A stretch of 64,000 nucleotides of DNA from Pseudomonas chlororaphis. Lineage in GTDB: Bacteria; Pseudomonadota; Gammaproteobacteria; Pseudomonadales; Pseudomonadaceae. A program made the position numbers and the translations under genes. The stretch lies in NCBI RefSeq assembly GCF_000783395.1, contig NZ_JSFK01000001.1:62001-126000 (forward strand), written 5' to 3'. This document shows, in pieces, positions 14,306 to 23,759 of the stretch; position 1 is the stretch's first letter; each line of letters opens with the position of its first letter. Below the pieces are notes generated by a model. It saw only the letters and a list, made by a program, of their open reading frames with translations. It was not told where the DNA came from and searched no databases.

Positions 14306-14310
14306 AAAAG

Positions 14311-14333
14311 GGCGCCCGCTGCACGCGGGCGCC
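14311..14333 (+). terminator. Hairpin between greA and a membrane-protein gene
   Basis: GGCGCCCGC-TGCAC-GCGGGCGCC is a perfect 9-base-pair stem that abuts the next start codon (14334). The downstream T-tract is short (ATGCTTT). It may be a weak terminator, or sequester the translation start of the following gene. Confidence 0.6.
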
Positions 14334-14738
14334 ATGCTTTGGCAACTGACTCAGATGCTTTGGGTCGGCGGTCTATGGCTGATTCATCTCGGTTTGCAGC
14401 CGGCGCTGGGCAAGATTGGCCTGGCGCCACTGCTGATCGATGAAGTCGCCAGTGCATTTGAAATGTTGGTGGTGGGGTTTGCCGCCGCATGCGTTATTTT
14501 TCAGGCTTTGGTGCTGGTACAGGCCGAAGGCCTCGCCAGTCTATGGCGGGATTTTCGCGGGCAGGTGCTGCTGATGGCGTTGTATGCGTGTGCGATGTTT
14601 GTCGCAGTACGTGTCGGCTGGCCGGATGCGCAGCGCTGGCAGGTATTCAGTTATCTGGTTCTGGGCTTTTCCGGGCTGGTGCTGGTGATGCAGCCGGTGC
14701 CGGGATGGAGTGGCAGGGTGCGCGAAGCACACCCTTGA
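14334..14738 (+). CDS. Small integral membrane protein of unknown function
   Basis: A 134-residue protein with about four hydrophobic segments (roughly residues 5-27, 40-62, 75-95 and 103-122), predicted to sit in the inner membrane. It corresponds by position to the unnamed gene between greA and yhbY in P. aeruginosa (I believe PA4754); I cannot assign a function. The start is uncertain: ATG 14334 directly follows a stable hairpin and has no visible ribosome-binding site, and ATG 14355 is an alternative. It converges on yhbY with a 9-base gap. Confidence 0.7.
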   Translation: MLWQLTQMLWVGGLWLIHLGLQPALGKIGLAPLLIDEVASAFEMLVVGFAAACVIFQALVLVQAEGLASLWRDFRGQVLLMALYACAMFVAVRVGWPDAQRWQVFSYLVLGFSGLVLVMQPVPGWSGRVREAHP

Positions 14739-14747
14739 CCCTTGTCA

Positions 14748-15056
14748 TCACTTGAAGCGATGAACGTTCGACAGCTGCTTGTTGACGCTGAAGTTCTTGC
14801 GGTAGACCAGTGCCATCTTGCCGATGACCTGTACCAGATCCGCTTTGCCAACCTTGCACAGTTCTGCAATGTGCGCCAAGCGCGACTCGCGATCGAGGAT
14901 GTTGAGCTTGATTTTGATCAGCTCATGATCCGCCAGGGCGCGTTCAAGTTCGGCTAAAACACCTTCAGTCAAACCGTTGTCAGCTACCGTCAAAACTGGT
15001 TTGAGGTGGTGGCCAATGGATTTGTACTGTTTCTTCTGCTCTGGAGTGAGCGGCAT
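14748..15056 (-). CDS. yhbY: CRM-domain RNA-binding protein YhbY
   Basis: A 102-residue, single-domain CRS1/YhbY (CRM) protein that associates with pre-50S ribosomal particles. The N-terminal pattern L-T-x-x-Q-K-K-x-Y-K-S-I-G-H-H-L-K-P-V and the G-K-A-D-L-V-Q-V-I-G-K segment mark the family. It is divergent from rlmE, which also matures the 50S subunit; the 101-base gap must hold both promoters. Confidence 0.93.
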   Translation of the reverse strand: MPLTPEQKKQYKSIGHHLKPVLTVADNGLTEGVLAELERALADHELIKIKLNILDRESRLAHIAELCKVGKADLVQVIGKMALVYRKNFSVNKQLSNVHRFK

Positions 15057-15157
15057 AATCTGACCCTTTCGTCTGGATTCTGTAAAATGGCGGCCATTTT
15101 ACCCGAGGGCTCGTGGATCCGCCCAATTAATCACGACCCTTATCAACGAGGTGCCCA

Positions 15158-15787
15158 ATGGCGCGTTCCAAGACAAGCCTTGGTTGGCTGAAAAGACATG
15201 TCAACGATCCCTATGTGAAACAAGCGCAGAAGGATGGCTACCGCTCGCGTGCGAGTTACAAACTTCTGGAAGTCCAGGAGAAATACAAGCTGATCCGTCC
15301 TGGCATGAGCGTTGTCGACCTGGGCGCGGCGCCCGGGGGCTGGTCGCAGGTCACCAGCCGTCTGATTGGCGGTCAGGGGCGTTTGATCGCTTCGGACATT
15401 CTGGAAATGGACAGCATCCCTGACGTGACCTTCATTCAGGGGGACTTCACTGAGGACTCCGTGCTCGCGCAGATCCTGGAAGCCGTCGGTAATTCGCAGG
15501 TGGACCTTGTGATTTCCGATATGGCCCCCAATATGAGTGGTACGCCTGAAGTGGATATGCCGAAGGCTATGTTCCTTTGCGAGCTGGCACTTGATCTGGC
15601 GGAGCGTATTCTCAAGCCGGGTGGCAATTTCGTGATCAAGATTTTTCAGGGTGAAGGGTTTGATGTCTACCTGAAGGATGCCCGCAAGAAGTTCGACAAG
15701 ATCCAGATGATCAAGCCGGACTCCTCTCGTGGCAGCTCTCGCGAGCAATACATGCTGGCTTGGGGTTATCGCGGGCGTAGTGAGTAA
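15158..15787 (+). CDS. rlmE: 23S rRNA 2'-O-methyltransferase RlmE
   Basis: A 209-residue SAM-dependent enzyme that methylates U2552 of 23S rRNA late in 50S assembly (also called FtsJ/RrmJ). The SAM motif [13 protein letters not shown] is at about residues 51-63; the catalytic K-D-K-E tetrad fits Lys in R-S-R-A-S-Y-K, Asp in V-I-S-D-M-A-P-N, Lys in V-I-K-I-F-Q-G and Glu in S-R-E-Q-Y. It precedes ftsH, the order known in E. coli and Pseudomonas. The 193-base gap before ftsH shows no gene and no clear heat-shock promoter. Confidence 0.97.
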   Translation: MARSKTSLGWLKRHVNDPYVKQAQKDGYRSRASYKLLEVQEKYKLIRPGMSVVDLGAAPGGWSQVTSRLIGGQGRLIASDILEMDSIPDVTFIQGDFTEDSVLAQILEAVGNSQVDLVISDMAPNMSGTPEVDMPKAMFLCELALDLAERILKPGGNFVIKIFQGEGFDVYLKDARKKFDKIQMIKPDSSRGSSREQYMLAWGYRGRSE

Positions 15788-15980
15788 AATGAGGTTTTTG
15801 TGCGGGGTGATAGGTTTTTAGTATTTCGCCCGGCGAGCATTAACGAATATTGTGTAGAAAGTGTTTCACAAAGGGTTACAGACGGCGCCTGCCAGAGCCG
15901 TAGGTAATGTAGTAAGTTAGGCCGGTGAATATCATGCGAAGCGCGCGCCAGTAGCGGAGCTTGCTTCAGAGGGTAGTTAA

Positions 15981-17897
15981 TTGAACGATATGGCAAAGAA
16001 TCTGATCCTGTGGTTGATCATCGCGGCTGTCCTGGTGACGGTGATGAACAACTTCTCCAGCCCTAACGAGCCGCAGACCCTCAACTATTCCGACTTCATC
16101 CAGCAGGTCAAGGATGGCAAGGTCGAGCGCGTAGCGGTTGATGGCTATGTAATCACCGGCAAACGCAATGATGGCGACAGCTTCAAGACCATTCGTCCGG
16201 CAATTCAGGACAATGGCCTGATCGGCGATCTGGTCGACAACCACGTTGTGGTTGAAGGCAAGCAGCCTGAACAGCAAAGTATCTGGACCCAGTTGCTGGT
16301 GGCCAGCTTCCCGATCCTGGTAATCATCGCGGTGTTCATGTTCTTCATGCGCCAGATGCAGGGCGGTGCCGGTGGCAAGGGCGGGCCGATGAGCTTCGGC
16401 AAGAGCAAGGCGCGCCTGCTCTCCGAAGATCAGGTGAAAACCACCTTGGCTGACGTTGCCGGTTGCGACGAAGCCAAGGAAGAAGTCGGCGAGCTGGTGG
16501 AATTCCTCCGTGATCCGGGCAAGTTCCAGCGCCTGGGCGGTCGTATTCCGCGCGGCGTGCTGATGGTCGGTCCTCCGGGTACCGGTAAAACCTTGCTGGC
16601 CAAGGCGATTGCCGGCGAAGCCAAGGTGCCGTTCTTCACTATTTCCGGTTCTGACTTCGTCGAAATGTTCGTTGGTGTCGGTGCCAGCCGTGTTCGTGAC
16701 ATGTTCGAGCAGGCCAAGAAGCACGCTCCGTGCATTATCTTCATCGACGAAATCGACGCCGTCGGTCGCCATCGTGGCGCCGGCATGGGTGGCGGTCACG
16801 ACGAGCGCGAGCAGACTCTTAACCAGTTGCTGGTTGAGATGGACGGCTTTGAGATGAACGACGGCATCATTGTTATCGCTGCAACCAACCGTCCAGACGT
16901 ACTCGACCCTGCGCTGCTGCGTCCGGGCCGTTTCGACCGTCAGGTCGTGGTTGGTTTGCCGGATATCCGTGGTCGCGAGCAAATCCTCAAAGTACACATG
17001 CGCAAAGTGCCAATGGGTGACGACGTCGCTCCGGCCGTTATCGCGCGAGGTACTCCGGGCTTCTCCGGTGCTGACCTGGCTAACCTGGTCAACGAGGCGT
17101 CTTTGTTCGCTGCACGTAGCGGCAAGCGCATCGTCGAAATGAAAGAGTTCGAGCTGGCAAAAGACAAGATCATGATGGGCGCCGAGCGCAAATCGATGGT
17201 CATGTCCGAGAAAGAAAAGCAGAACACCGCTTATCACGAAGCTGGCCACGCCATTGTCGGTCGCGTCGTGCCTGAGCATGATCCGGTGTACAAGGTGTCG
17301 ATCATTCCGCGCGGTCGTGCGCTGGGTGTAACCATGTTCCTGCCGGAAGAAGATCGCTACAGCCTGTCCAAGCGCGCGCTGATCAGCCAGATCTGCTCGC
17401 TGTACGGCGGCCGTATCGCTGAAGAGATGACCTTGGGCTTCGACGGAGTCACCACCGGTGCTTCCAACGACATCATGCGTGCCAGCCAGATTGCGCGGAA
17501 CATGGTGACCAAGTGGGGTCTGTCGGAAAAACTCGGTCCATTGATGTATGCCGAAGAAGAGGGTGAAGTGTTCCTCGGTCGCGGCGGTGGCGGTCAGGCT
17601 GCCAGCTTCTCCGGTGAGACAGCCAAGCTGATCGACTCCGAAGTGCGCAGCATCATTGACCAGTGCTATGGCACGGCCAAGCAGATCCTCACGGATAACC
17701 GTGACAAGCTCGATGCCATGGCTGATGCGCTGATGAAGTACGAAACGATCGATGCTGAACAGATCGACGACATCATGGCCGGTCGTACACCTCGCGAGCC
17801 TCGTGACTGGTCGGGTGGCACCGGTACACCGCCTCCTCCAGTGGTGCGCGACGAGCGTCCGGAAACACCGATTGGCGGCCCGGCTGCTGACGTTTAA
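15981..17897 (+). CDS. ftsH: ATP-dependent zinc metalloprotease FtsH
   Basis: A 638-residue membrane-anchored AAA+ protease that controls sigma-32, LpxC and membrane-protein quality. Two membrane segments (about 8-25 and 98-118) flank a small periplasmic domain; Walker A G-P-P-G-T-G-K-T is at 197-204, and the zinc motif H-E-A-G-H at 419-423. I start it at TTG 15981 because AGAGGG lies 7 bases upstream at good spacing; ATG 15990 (MAKNLILW) is three codons in and equally acceptable. folP follows after 8 bases. Confidence 0.96.
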   Translation: MNDMAKNLILWLIIAAVLVTVMNNFSSPNEPQTLNYSDFIQQVKDGKVERVAVDGYVITGKRNDGDSFKTIRPAIQDNGLIGDLVDNHVVVEGKQPEQQSIWTQLLVASFPILVIIAVFMFFMRQMQGGAGGKGGPMSFGKSKARLLSEDQVKTTLADVAGCDEAKEEVGELVEFLRDPGKFQRLGGRIPRGVLMVGPPGTGKTLLAKAIAGEAKVPFFTISGSDFVEMFVGVGASRVRDMFEQAKKHAPCIIFIDEIDAVGRHRGAGMGGGHDEREQTLNQLLVEMDGFEMNDGIIVIAATNRPDVLDPALLRPGRFDRQVVVGLPDIRGREQILKVHMRKVPMGDDVAPAVIARGTPGFSGADLANLVNEASLFAARSGKRIVEMKEFELAKDKIMMGAERKSMVMSEKEKQNTAYHEAGHAIVGRVVPEHDPVYKVSIIPRGRALGVTMFLPEEDRYSLSKRALISQICSLYGGRIAEEMTLGFDGVTTGASNDIMRASQIARNMVTKWGLSEKLGPLMYAEEEGEVFLGRGGGGQAASFSGETAKLIDSEVRSIIDQCYGTAKQILTDNRDKLDAMADALMKYETIDAEQIDDIMAGRTPREPRDWSGGTGTPPPPVVRDERPETPIGGPAADV

Positions 17898-17905
17898 GGT
17901 TTGAA

Positions 17906-18757
17906 ATGACTTCTGTACAGTCCCTGACCCGGTTGCCTTGCGGCAACCGGGTTCTTGATTTGGCCCAGACGCATGTCATGGGCATTCTCAATGTAACCCC
18001 TGATTCTTTCTCCGACGGCGGCCAATACAGCCAGCTAGACGCGGCCTTGCGCCACGCTGCAGCCATGGTTGCTGCCGGTGCGACGCTGATTGATGTCGGT
18101 GGCGAATCCACGCGTCCCGGCGCGCGAACTGTCTCTCCGCTTGAGGAGCTTGAGCGTGTGGCGCCGATCGTCGAGCTGATCAATCGCGAGCTTGATGTGA
18201 TCATCTCGGTGGATACGTCTACACCGGCCGTGATGCGCGAAACTGCGCGGTTAGGTGCCGGGCTGATCAACGACGTGCGCTCGCTGCAGCGCGATGGTGC
18301 GCTGGATGCGGCGGCGGCTACCGGTTTGCCGGTGTGCCTCATGCATATGCTCGGTGAGCCCGGTGACATGCAGGACAATCCGCAGTATCAGGATGTCACG
18401 CGCGAAGTCGGCGAGTTTCTCGCTGAGCGCATGGCGCAGTGTGCGGCGGCAGGTATTCCTGCCGAGCGGATCATCCTCGATCCGGGTTTCGGTTTCGCCA
18501 AAACATTGCAGCACAATCTAAGCTTGTTCAAGCACATGGAAGCCCTGCATGCGTTGGGCAGGCCTCTGCTTGTCGGTGTTTCTCGAAAGAGCATGATCGG
18601 GCATGCTTTGAATCGTCCTGTCGGCGAGCGGCTGCATGGCGGACTTGCGCTGGCGGCTCTGGCGTCGGTGAAAGGTGCGCGTATATTGCGCGTCCATGAT
18701 GTTGCGGAAACGGTAGATGTGGTGCGGATGATCGCGGCCGTGGAATCAGCCGAATAA
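17906..18757 (+). CDS. folP: Dihydropteroate synthase
   Basis: A 283-residue TIM-barrel enzyme of folate synthesis and the sulfonamide target. The pterin-binding signatures [15 protein letters not shown] (about residue 25-40) and [12 protein letters not shown] (about 57-70) are intact, as is V-S-R-K-S-M-I-G near 228. It lies 8 bases after ftsH and 16 bases before glmM, so ftsH-folP-glmM form an operon, as in E. coli. Confidence 0.97.
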   Translation: MTSVQSLTRLPCGNRVLDLAQTHVMGILNVTPDSFSDGGQYSQLDAALRHAAAMVAAGATLIDVGGESTRPGARTVSPLEELERVAPIVELINRELDVIISVDTSTPAVMRETARLGAGLINDVRSLQRDGALDAAAATGLPVCLMHMLGEPGDMQDNPQYQDVTREVGEFLAERMAQCAAAGIPAERIILDPGFGFAKTLQHNLSLFKHMEALHALGRPLLVGVSRKSMIGHALNRPVGERLHGGLALAALASVKGARILRVHDVAETVDVVRMIAAVESAE

Positions 18758-18773
18758 GAATGATGGAGCACTT

Positions 18774-20111
18774 ATGAGCAAGAAATACTTTGGTACTGAC
18801 GGCATTCGTGGTCGAGTCGGTGAATACCCGATTACTCCTGACTTCATGCTCAAGCTCGGCTGGGCTGCCGGCATGGCGTTTCGCAAGATGGGCACCTGCA
18901 AGGTGCTGGTCGGCAAGGACACACGGATTTCCGGTTATATGTTCGAATCGGCGCTTGAGGCTGGCCTGACATCGGCGGGCGCTGATGTGATGCTGCTAGG
19001 CCCGATGCCGACGCCGGCCATCGCCTACCTGTCGCGCACATTCCAGGCTGAGGCCGGTATCGTGATCAGTGCTTCACACAATCCGCATGACGATAACGGC
19101 ATCAAGTTCTTCTCCGGTAAAGGCACCAAGCTGCCGGATGAACTGGAATTGATGATTGAAGAGTTGCTGGACACCCCGATGACCGTTGTCGAGTCGAGCA
19201 AGATCGGCAAAGTATCGCGAATCAACGATGCGTCAGGGCGTTACATCGAATTCTGCAAAAGCAGCGTGCCAACGGGTACCAGTTTTTCCGGGCTCAAGAT
19301 TGTCATCGACTGTGCACATGGTGCGACCTACAAGGTTGCTCCGAGCGTTTTCCGTGAGTTGGGTGCAGAAGTGGTGGTGCTCTCGGCGCAGCCAAATGGC
19401 CTGAATATCAACGAAAATTGTGGCTCGACCCATATGGGGCAGTTGCAGGCAGCGGTGCTGGCCGAACATGCGGACTTGGGTATTGCTTTCGATGGTGATG
19501 GCGATCGGGTTTTGATGGTCGACCACACTGGCGCCATCGTTGATGGCGACGAATTGTTGTTCATCATCGCCCGTGATCTGCATGAGCGTGGCAAATTGCA
19601 GGGCGGCGTCGTTGGTACCCTGATGAGTAACCTGGGATTGGAGTTGGCTCTGGCCGATCTTTCAATTCCATTCATTCGGGCCAATGTCGGCGACCGCTAC
19701 GTGATCGCTGAGTTGCTTGAGCGCAATTGGCTGGTCGGCGGCGAGAATTCTGGGCATATCGTTTGCTTCAATCACACCACGACCGGTGATGCGATCATCG
19801 CCGCGTTGCAGGTGCTGATGGCGCTGAAGGCTCGTAATGAAGGTTTGGCGCAAACGCGTCAGGCATTGCGCAAGTGCCCTCAGGTACTGATCAATGTGCG
19901 TTTCGGCGGTGGCGAAAGTCCGCTGGAACACCCGGCTGTCAAGGAAGCCAGTGCGCGTGTAACCCAGGCCATGGCGGGGCGCGGGCGTGTGCTTTTGCGC
20001 AAGTCCGGGACAGAGCCTCTGGTGCGCGTAATGGTCGAAGGCGAGGACGAAACCCAGGTTCGCAACTACGCCGAAGAGCTGGCAAAACTGGTAACTGAAG
20101 TTTCTGCCTGA
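18774..20111 (+). CDS. glmM: Phosphoglucosamine mutase
   Basis: A 445-residue enzyme that converts glucosamine-6-phosphate to glucosamine-1-phosphate on the way to UDP-GlcNAc for peptidoglycan and LPS. The phosphorylated serine lies in V-I-S-A-S-H-N-P (Ser101), the metal-binding loop in A-F-D-G-D-G-D-R-V (about 239-247), and the C-terminal phosphate loop in [15 protein letters not shown]. The spacing to tpiA is 65 bases. Confidence 0.97.
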   Translation: MSKKYFGTDGIRGRVGEYPITPDFMLKLGWAAGMAFRKMGTCKVLVGKDTRISGYMFESALEAGLTSAGADVMLLGPMPTPAIAYLSRTFQAEAGIVISASHNPHDDNGIKFFSGKGTKLPDELELMIEELLDTPMTVVESSKIGKVSRINDASGRYIEFCKSSVPTGTSFSGLKIVIDCAHGATYKVAPSVFRELGAEVVVLSAQPNGLNINENCGSTHMGQLQAAVLAEHADLGIAFDGDGDRVLMVDHTGAIVDGDELLFIIARDLHERGKLQGGVVGTLMSNLGLELALADLSIPFIRANVGDRYVIAELLERNWLVGGENSGHIVCFNHTTTGDAIIAALQVLMALKARNEGLAQTRQALRKCPQVLINVRFGGGESPLEHPAVKEASARVTQAMAGRGRVLLRKSGTEPLVRVMVEGEDETQVRNYAEELAKLVTEVSA

Positions 20112-20176
20112 TACGGCTTGCAAGCCATGATTGTGTTGGGTAACATCTGCGCCCACTTTGACCGACGAGGTACAGC

Positions 20177-20932
20177 ATGCGTCGCCCTATGGTAGCTGGT
20201 AACTGGAAGATGCACGGTACCCGCGCCAGCGTCGCTGAGCTGATCAACGGCCTTCGTCATCTGGCCTTGCCAAGCGGTGTTGATGTCGCGGTATTCCCGC
20301 CTTGCTTGTATATCAATCAAGTGATTGATGGCTTGAAAGGCAAATCGATTTCGGTCGGTGCGCAGAATTCTGCGGTGGAATCCATGCAAGGTGCATTGAC
20401 CGGTGAAATTGCTCCGAGTCAGTTGGTGGATGCAGGTTGTTCCCTGGTGCTTGTCGGGCACTCCGAACGCCGCCAGATAATGGGCGAGCGAGACGGAATG
20501 CTGAATCGCAAGTTCGCAGCGGCACAGGCATGTGGCTTGATTCCGGTGTTGTGTATAGGGGAGACCCTGGAGCAGCGCGAAGCAGGAAAGACTCTTGAGG
20601 TTGTCGGGCGTCAGCTGGGCAGCATCATCGAGGAGCTGGGTGTAGGTGCCTTTGCCAAGGCAGTCATTGCTTACGAGCCGGTCTGGGCCATTGGTACCGG
20701 ACTGACTGCAACGCCGCAGCAAGCTCAGGATGTGCATAAAGCCATTCGCGAGCAGCTGGCGGCAGAGAATTCTGAAGTCGCACGAGGTGTGCGGCTTCTA
20801 TACGGCGGCAGCGTGAAGGCGGCCAATGCGGTCGAACTGTTCGGCATGCCGGATATCGATGGGGGGCTCATTGGTGGAGCTTCCCTGAATGCAGATGAGT
20901 TCGGTGCGATCTGTCGCGCCGCGGGAAACTGA
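20177..20932 (+). CDS. tpiA: Triosephosphate isomerase
   Basis: A 251-residue TIM-barrel enzyme that interconverts dihydroxyacetone phosphate and glyceraldehyde-3-phosphate. N-terminal N-W-K-M carries the catalytic Lys, V-G-H-S-E-R-R-Q the catalytic His, and [11 protein letters not shown] the catalytic Glu and flexible loop. secG starts 5 bases after its stop, so the two are in one transcript. Confidence 0.97.
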   Translation: MRRPMVAGNWKMHGTRASVAELINGLRHLALPSGVDVAVFPPCLYINQVIDGLKGKSISVGAQNSAVESMQGALTGEIAPSQLVDAGCSLVLVGHSERRQIMGERDGMLNRKFAAAQACGLIPVLCIGETLEQREAGKTLEVVGRQLGSIIEELGVGAFAKAVIAYEPVWAIGTGLTATPQQAQDVHKAIREQLAAENSEVARGVRLLYGGSVKAANAVELFGMPDIDGGLIGGASLNADEFGAICRAAGN

Positions 20933-20936
20933 AAAA

Positions 20937-21323
20937 ATGCTGGAAACAGTCGTAGTCGTTTTTCATCTGCTGGGTGCATTGGGCGTAGTTGCTCTGGTTT
21001 TGCTGCAGCAGGGTAAGGGTGCGGACGCTGGCGCGTCTTTCGGAGCAGGTGCTTCAAATACTGTGTTCGGAAGCCAAGGTTCCTCTACCTTTCTTAGTAA
21101 GTTTACTGCTATACTTGCCGCCGGTTTCTTCATAACCAGCTTGGGGTTAGGTTACTTTGCTAAAGAGAAGGCTCATCAGCTGACTCAAGCAGGATTGCCA
21201 GATCCAGCAGTGTTGGAAGTACCTAAGCAACAACAACCGGCTTCTGATGATGTCCCGGTGCTTCAAGAGCAAAAGTCGGCTACTCCAGCGACTGACGTAC
21301 CTCCAGCTCAAGAGCAGAAGTAA
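20937..21323 (+). CDS. secG: Protein-export membrane protein SecG
   Basis: A 128-residue subunit of the SecYEG translocon. Two membrane segments (about 1-22 and 52-72) flank the conserved loop [23 protein letters not shown]. The C-terminal tail is rich in Gln, Pro and Ala and contains loose repeats ([26 protein letters not shown]). The ATG at 20937 gives the conserved N-terminus ([12 protein letters not shown]). tRNA-Leu begins 22 bases after the stop and is probably on the same transcript. Confidence 0.95.
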   Translation: MLETVVVVFHLLGALGVVALVLLQQGKGADAGASFGAGASNTVFGSQGSSTFLSKFTAILAAGFFITSLGLGYFAKEKAHQLTQAGLPDPAVLEVPKQQQPASDDVPVLQEQKSATPATDVPPAQEQK

Positions 21324-21345
21324 GAAGGGTTTCAAACGTAGTTTT

Positions 21346-21431
21346 GCCGAGGTGGTGGAATTGGTAGACACGCAACCTTGAGGTGGTTGTGCCCATAGGG
21401 TGTAGGGGTTCGAGTCCCCTTCTCGGTACCA
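21346..21431 (+). tRNA. tRNA-Leu (anticodon GAG)
   Basis: An 86-base class II tRNA with the long variable arm of leucine tRNAs, anticodon GAG in CTTGAGG, D-loop AATTGGTAGAC, T-loop GTTCGAGTC and an encoded 3' CCA. The first acceptor pair is G-U, as in the E. coli counterpart. Confidence 0.97.
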
Positions 21432-21443
21432 ATTAGTCAGGAG

Positions 21444-21466
21444 AGCCCGCTGTTGCGGGCTTTCTT
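21444..21466 (+). terminator. Terminator after tRNA-Leu
   Basis: AGCCCGC-TGTT-GCGGGCT (seven pairs) followed by TTCTTG, 12 bases after the tRNA end. Confidence 0.8.
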
Positions 21467-21483
21467 GCAGGTGGAAGGTTACA

Positions 21484-21512
21484 TTGACCCTATAAGGGAT
21501 CGGTCGTATACT
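21484..21512 (+). promoter_or_regulatory. Sigma-70 promoter of the initiator tRNA
   Basis: TTGACC (21484-21489) and TATACT (21507-21512) are 17 bases apart, one mismatch each from consensus. A GC-rich discriminator follows (TCCGCCCC), the usual mark of stringently controlled stable-RNA promoters; the tRNA starts 16 bases after the -10. Confidence 0.85.
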
Positions 21513-21528
21513 TCCGCCCCAGCTTTGT

Positions 21529-21605
<77 letters not shown>

Positions 21606-21613
21606 GTTTAAGG

Positions 21614-21635
21614 AGCCCCTTTTAAGGGGCTTTTT
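21614..21635 (+). terminator. Terminator after tRNA-fMet
   Basis: AGCCCCTT-TT-AAGGGGCT with T-tract, 8 bases after the tRNA. Confidence 0.88.
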
Positions 21636-21652
21636 GTTAGCTGGACACTTTC

Positions 21653-21703
21653 AACGCCGCTGTTCGACGGCGTTTCAAGGATGGGCGTTATGCCCATTTT
21701 TTT
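21653..21703 (+). terminator. Tandem hairpins before rimP
   Basis: AACGCCG/CGGCGTT (21653-21674) is followed by ATGGGC-GTTAT-GCCCAT and seven T (21681-21703), a second intrinsic terminator. Together with the previous one these insulate rimP from tRNA transcription, or act as an attenuator of the nusA operon. Confidence 0.7.
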
Positions 21704-21744
21704 ATTTTGCAAAGCATGCACATATCATGCACTAGGGGGTTCAG

Positions 21745-22203
21745 GTGTCGAGCAAGCTAGAAGAGTTGCAGGCCTTGCTGGCCCCGGTGGTCGTGGCCCT
21801 GGGCTATGAATGCTGGGGTATCGAGTTTTCGGCTCAGGGTCGTCACTCGATGTTGCGCGTTTATATCGATAAAGAGGGCGGCGTGCTGGTGGACGATTGC
21901 GCCATTGTCAGCCGTCAGATCAGCGGTGTACTGGATGTTGAAGATCCGATCTCCGTTGAATACACCCTCGAAGTTTCCTCGCCTGGCATGGAGCGCCCAC
22001 TGTTCACTCTTGAGCAGTTTGCAAAGTTTGCCGGTGAACAAGTGAAGATCAAGCTGCGTTCGCCTTTCGAAGGGCGACGCAACTTTCAGGGCCTTCTGCG
22101 CGGTGTAGAAGAGCAGGACGTCGTGGTGCAGGTAGAAGACCATGAGTTCCTGTTGCCGATCGATATGATCGACAAGGCCAACATTATTCCCAGTTTTGAC
22201 TGA
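21745..22203 (+). CDS. rimP: Ribosome maturation factor RimP
   Basis: A 152-residue 30S assembly factor. The N-terminal domain has L-G-Y-E-C-W-G-I-E and [16 protein letters not shown], followed by the core S-P-G-M-E-R-P-L-F and a C-terminal SH3-like part. It starts with GTG, with GGGGGTTCA upstream. It heads the rimP-nusA-infB-rbfA-truB-rpsO-pnp cluster. Confidence 0.95.
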   Translation: MSSKLEELQALLAPVVVALGYECWGIEFSAQGRHSMLRVYIDKEGGVLVDDCAIVSRQISGVLDVEDPISVEYTLEVSSPGMERPLFTLEQFAKFAGEQVKIKLRSPFEGRRNFQGLLRGVEEQDVVVQVEDHEFLLPIDMIDKANIIPSFD

Positions 22204-22250
22204 GACGCGGATCCCGCGGATCCAATGGCTTGCGAAAGGCGAGGCGTACG

Positions 22251-23732
22251 ATGAGCAAAGAAGTACTGCTGGTTGTTGAGTCGGTATCCAATGAAAAGGG
22301 CGTACCGGCAAGCGTAATTTTTGAAGCGCTGGAGCTGGCTCTGGCCACTGCTACCAAAAAGCGTTTTGAAGACGAAGTTGACCTGCGTGTGGAAATTAAC
22401 CGCCACACCGGTTCTTACGAAACTTTCCGTCGCTGGACGGTTGTCGAAGAGAATGATCTCGACGATCCGGCCATCGAAACCTGGCCAACCAAGGTTGCCG
22501 AAACGCATCCAGGTGCCAAGGTTGGCGACGTCGTTGAAGAAAAGATCGAATCCATCGAGTTCGGCCGTATCGCTGCGCAGACTGCAAAGCAAGTCATTGT
22601 GCAGAAAGTTCGCGAAGCCGAGCGCGCTCAAGTGGTCGACGCTTATCGCGAGCGCCTGGGAGAAATCATCTCCGGCACCGTGAAAAAAGTCACCCGCGAC
22701 AACGTGATCGTCGATCTGGGTAACAACGCTGAAGCGTTGCTGGCCCGTGAAGACATCATTTCGCGCGAAACTTTCCGTGTCGGCGTGCGTCTGCGTGCGC
22801 TGCTCAAGGAAATCCGCACCGAGAACCGCGGCCCGCAGCTGATCCTGTCGCGTACCGCGCCGGAAATGCTGATCGAGCTGTTCCGCATCGAAGTGCCGGA
22901 AATTGCCGAAGGCCTGATCGAAGTAATGGCTGCGTCCCGCGATCCGGGTTCGCGCGCCAAGATCGCCGTCCGCTCGAAGGACAAACGCATCGACCCGCAA
23001 GGCGCTTGCATTGGTATGCGCGGTTCGCGCGTCCAGGCAGTGTCGGGTGAGTTGGGCGGTGAGCGTGTTGATATCGTCCTGTGGGACGACAACCCGGCTC
23101 AGTTCGTGATCAACGCCATGTCCCCGGCTGAGGTTGCGGCAATTATCGTTGACGAAGATGCCCACGCAATGGACATCGCCGTTGGCGCAGACAATCTGGC
23201 TCAGGCCATCGGTCGTGGTGGTCAGAACGTGCGTCTGGCGAGCCAGTTGACTGGCTGGACCCTGAACGTGATGACCGAATCGGACATCCAGGCTAAGCAG
23301 CAAGCAGAAACCGGCGACATCCTGCGCAACTTCATCGACGAGCTGGAAGTCGACGAAGACCTTGCACAGGTGCTGGTAGATGAAGGCTTCACCAGCCTGG
23401 AAGAGATTGCCTACGTACCGTTGGAAGAAATGCTCAACATCGACGGCTTTGACGAAGATACCGTCAACGAGCTTCGCGCTCGTGCCAAGGATCGTTTGTT
23501 GACCAAAGCCATCGCTACTGAGGAAAAGCTGGCAGACGCCCATCCGGCCGAAGACCTGCTCTCGCTTGAGGGCATGGACAAGGATTTGGCGATGGAACTG
23601 GCGGTGCGCGGCGTAATTACCCGCGAAGACCTGGCCGAGCAGTCTATTGACGACCTGCTCGACATCGACGGCATTGACGATGATCGTGCCGGCAAGTTGA
23701 TCATGGCCGCCCGAGCCCACTGGTTCGAGTAA
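22251..23732 (+). CDS. nusA: Transcription termination/antitermination factor NusA
   Basis: A 493-residue RNA-polymerase-binding factor. An N-terminal RNAP-binding domain (about 1-125) is followed by an S1 domain (135-200), two KH domains (G-M-R-G-S-R-V-Q-A near 260 and G-R-G-G-Q-N-V-R near 327) and two acidic C-terminal repeats typical of gammaproteobacteria. The start at 22251 ([10 protein letters not shown]) is the family's N-terminus; an upstream in-frame TTG at 22230 is unlikely. infB begins 27 bases after the stop. Confidence 0.97.
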   Translation: MSKEVLLVVESVSNEKGVPASVIFEALELALATATKKRFEDEVDLRVEINRHTGSYETFRRWTVVEENDLDDPAIETWPTKVAETHPGAKVGDVVEEKIESIEFGRIAAQTAKQVIVQKVREAERAQVVDAYRERLGEIISGTVKKVTRDNVIVDLGNNAEALLAREDIISRETFRVGVRLRALLKEIRTENRGPQLILSRTAPEMLIELFRIEVPEIAEGLIEVMAASRDPGSRAKIAVRSKDKRIDPQGACIGMRGSRVQAVSGELGGERVDIVLWDDNPAQFVINAMSPAEVAAIIVDEDAHAMDIAVGADNLAQAIGRGGQNVRLASQLTGWTLNVMTESDIQAKQQAETGDILRNFIDELEVDEDLAQVLVDEGFTSLEEIAYVPLEEMLNIDGFDEDTVNELRARAKDRLLTKAIATEEKLADAHPAEDLLSLEGMDKDLAMELAVRGVITREDLAEQSIDDLLDIDGIDDDRAGKLIMAARAHWFE

Positions 23733-23759
23733 TTAGGCGCGGCCTGAGGAGAGAAGTGC

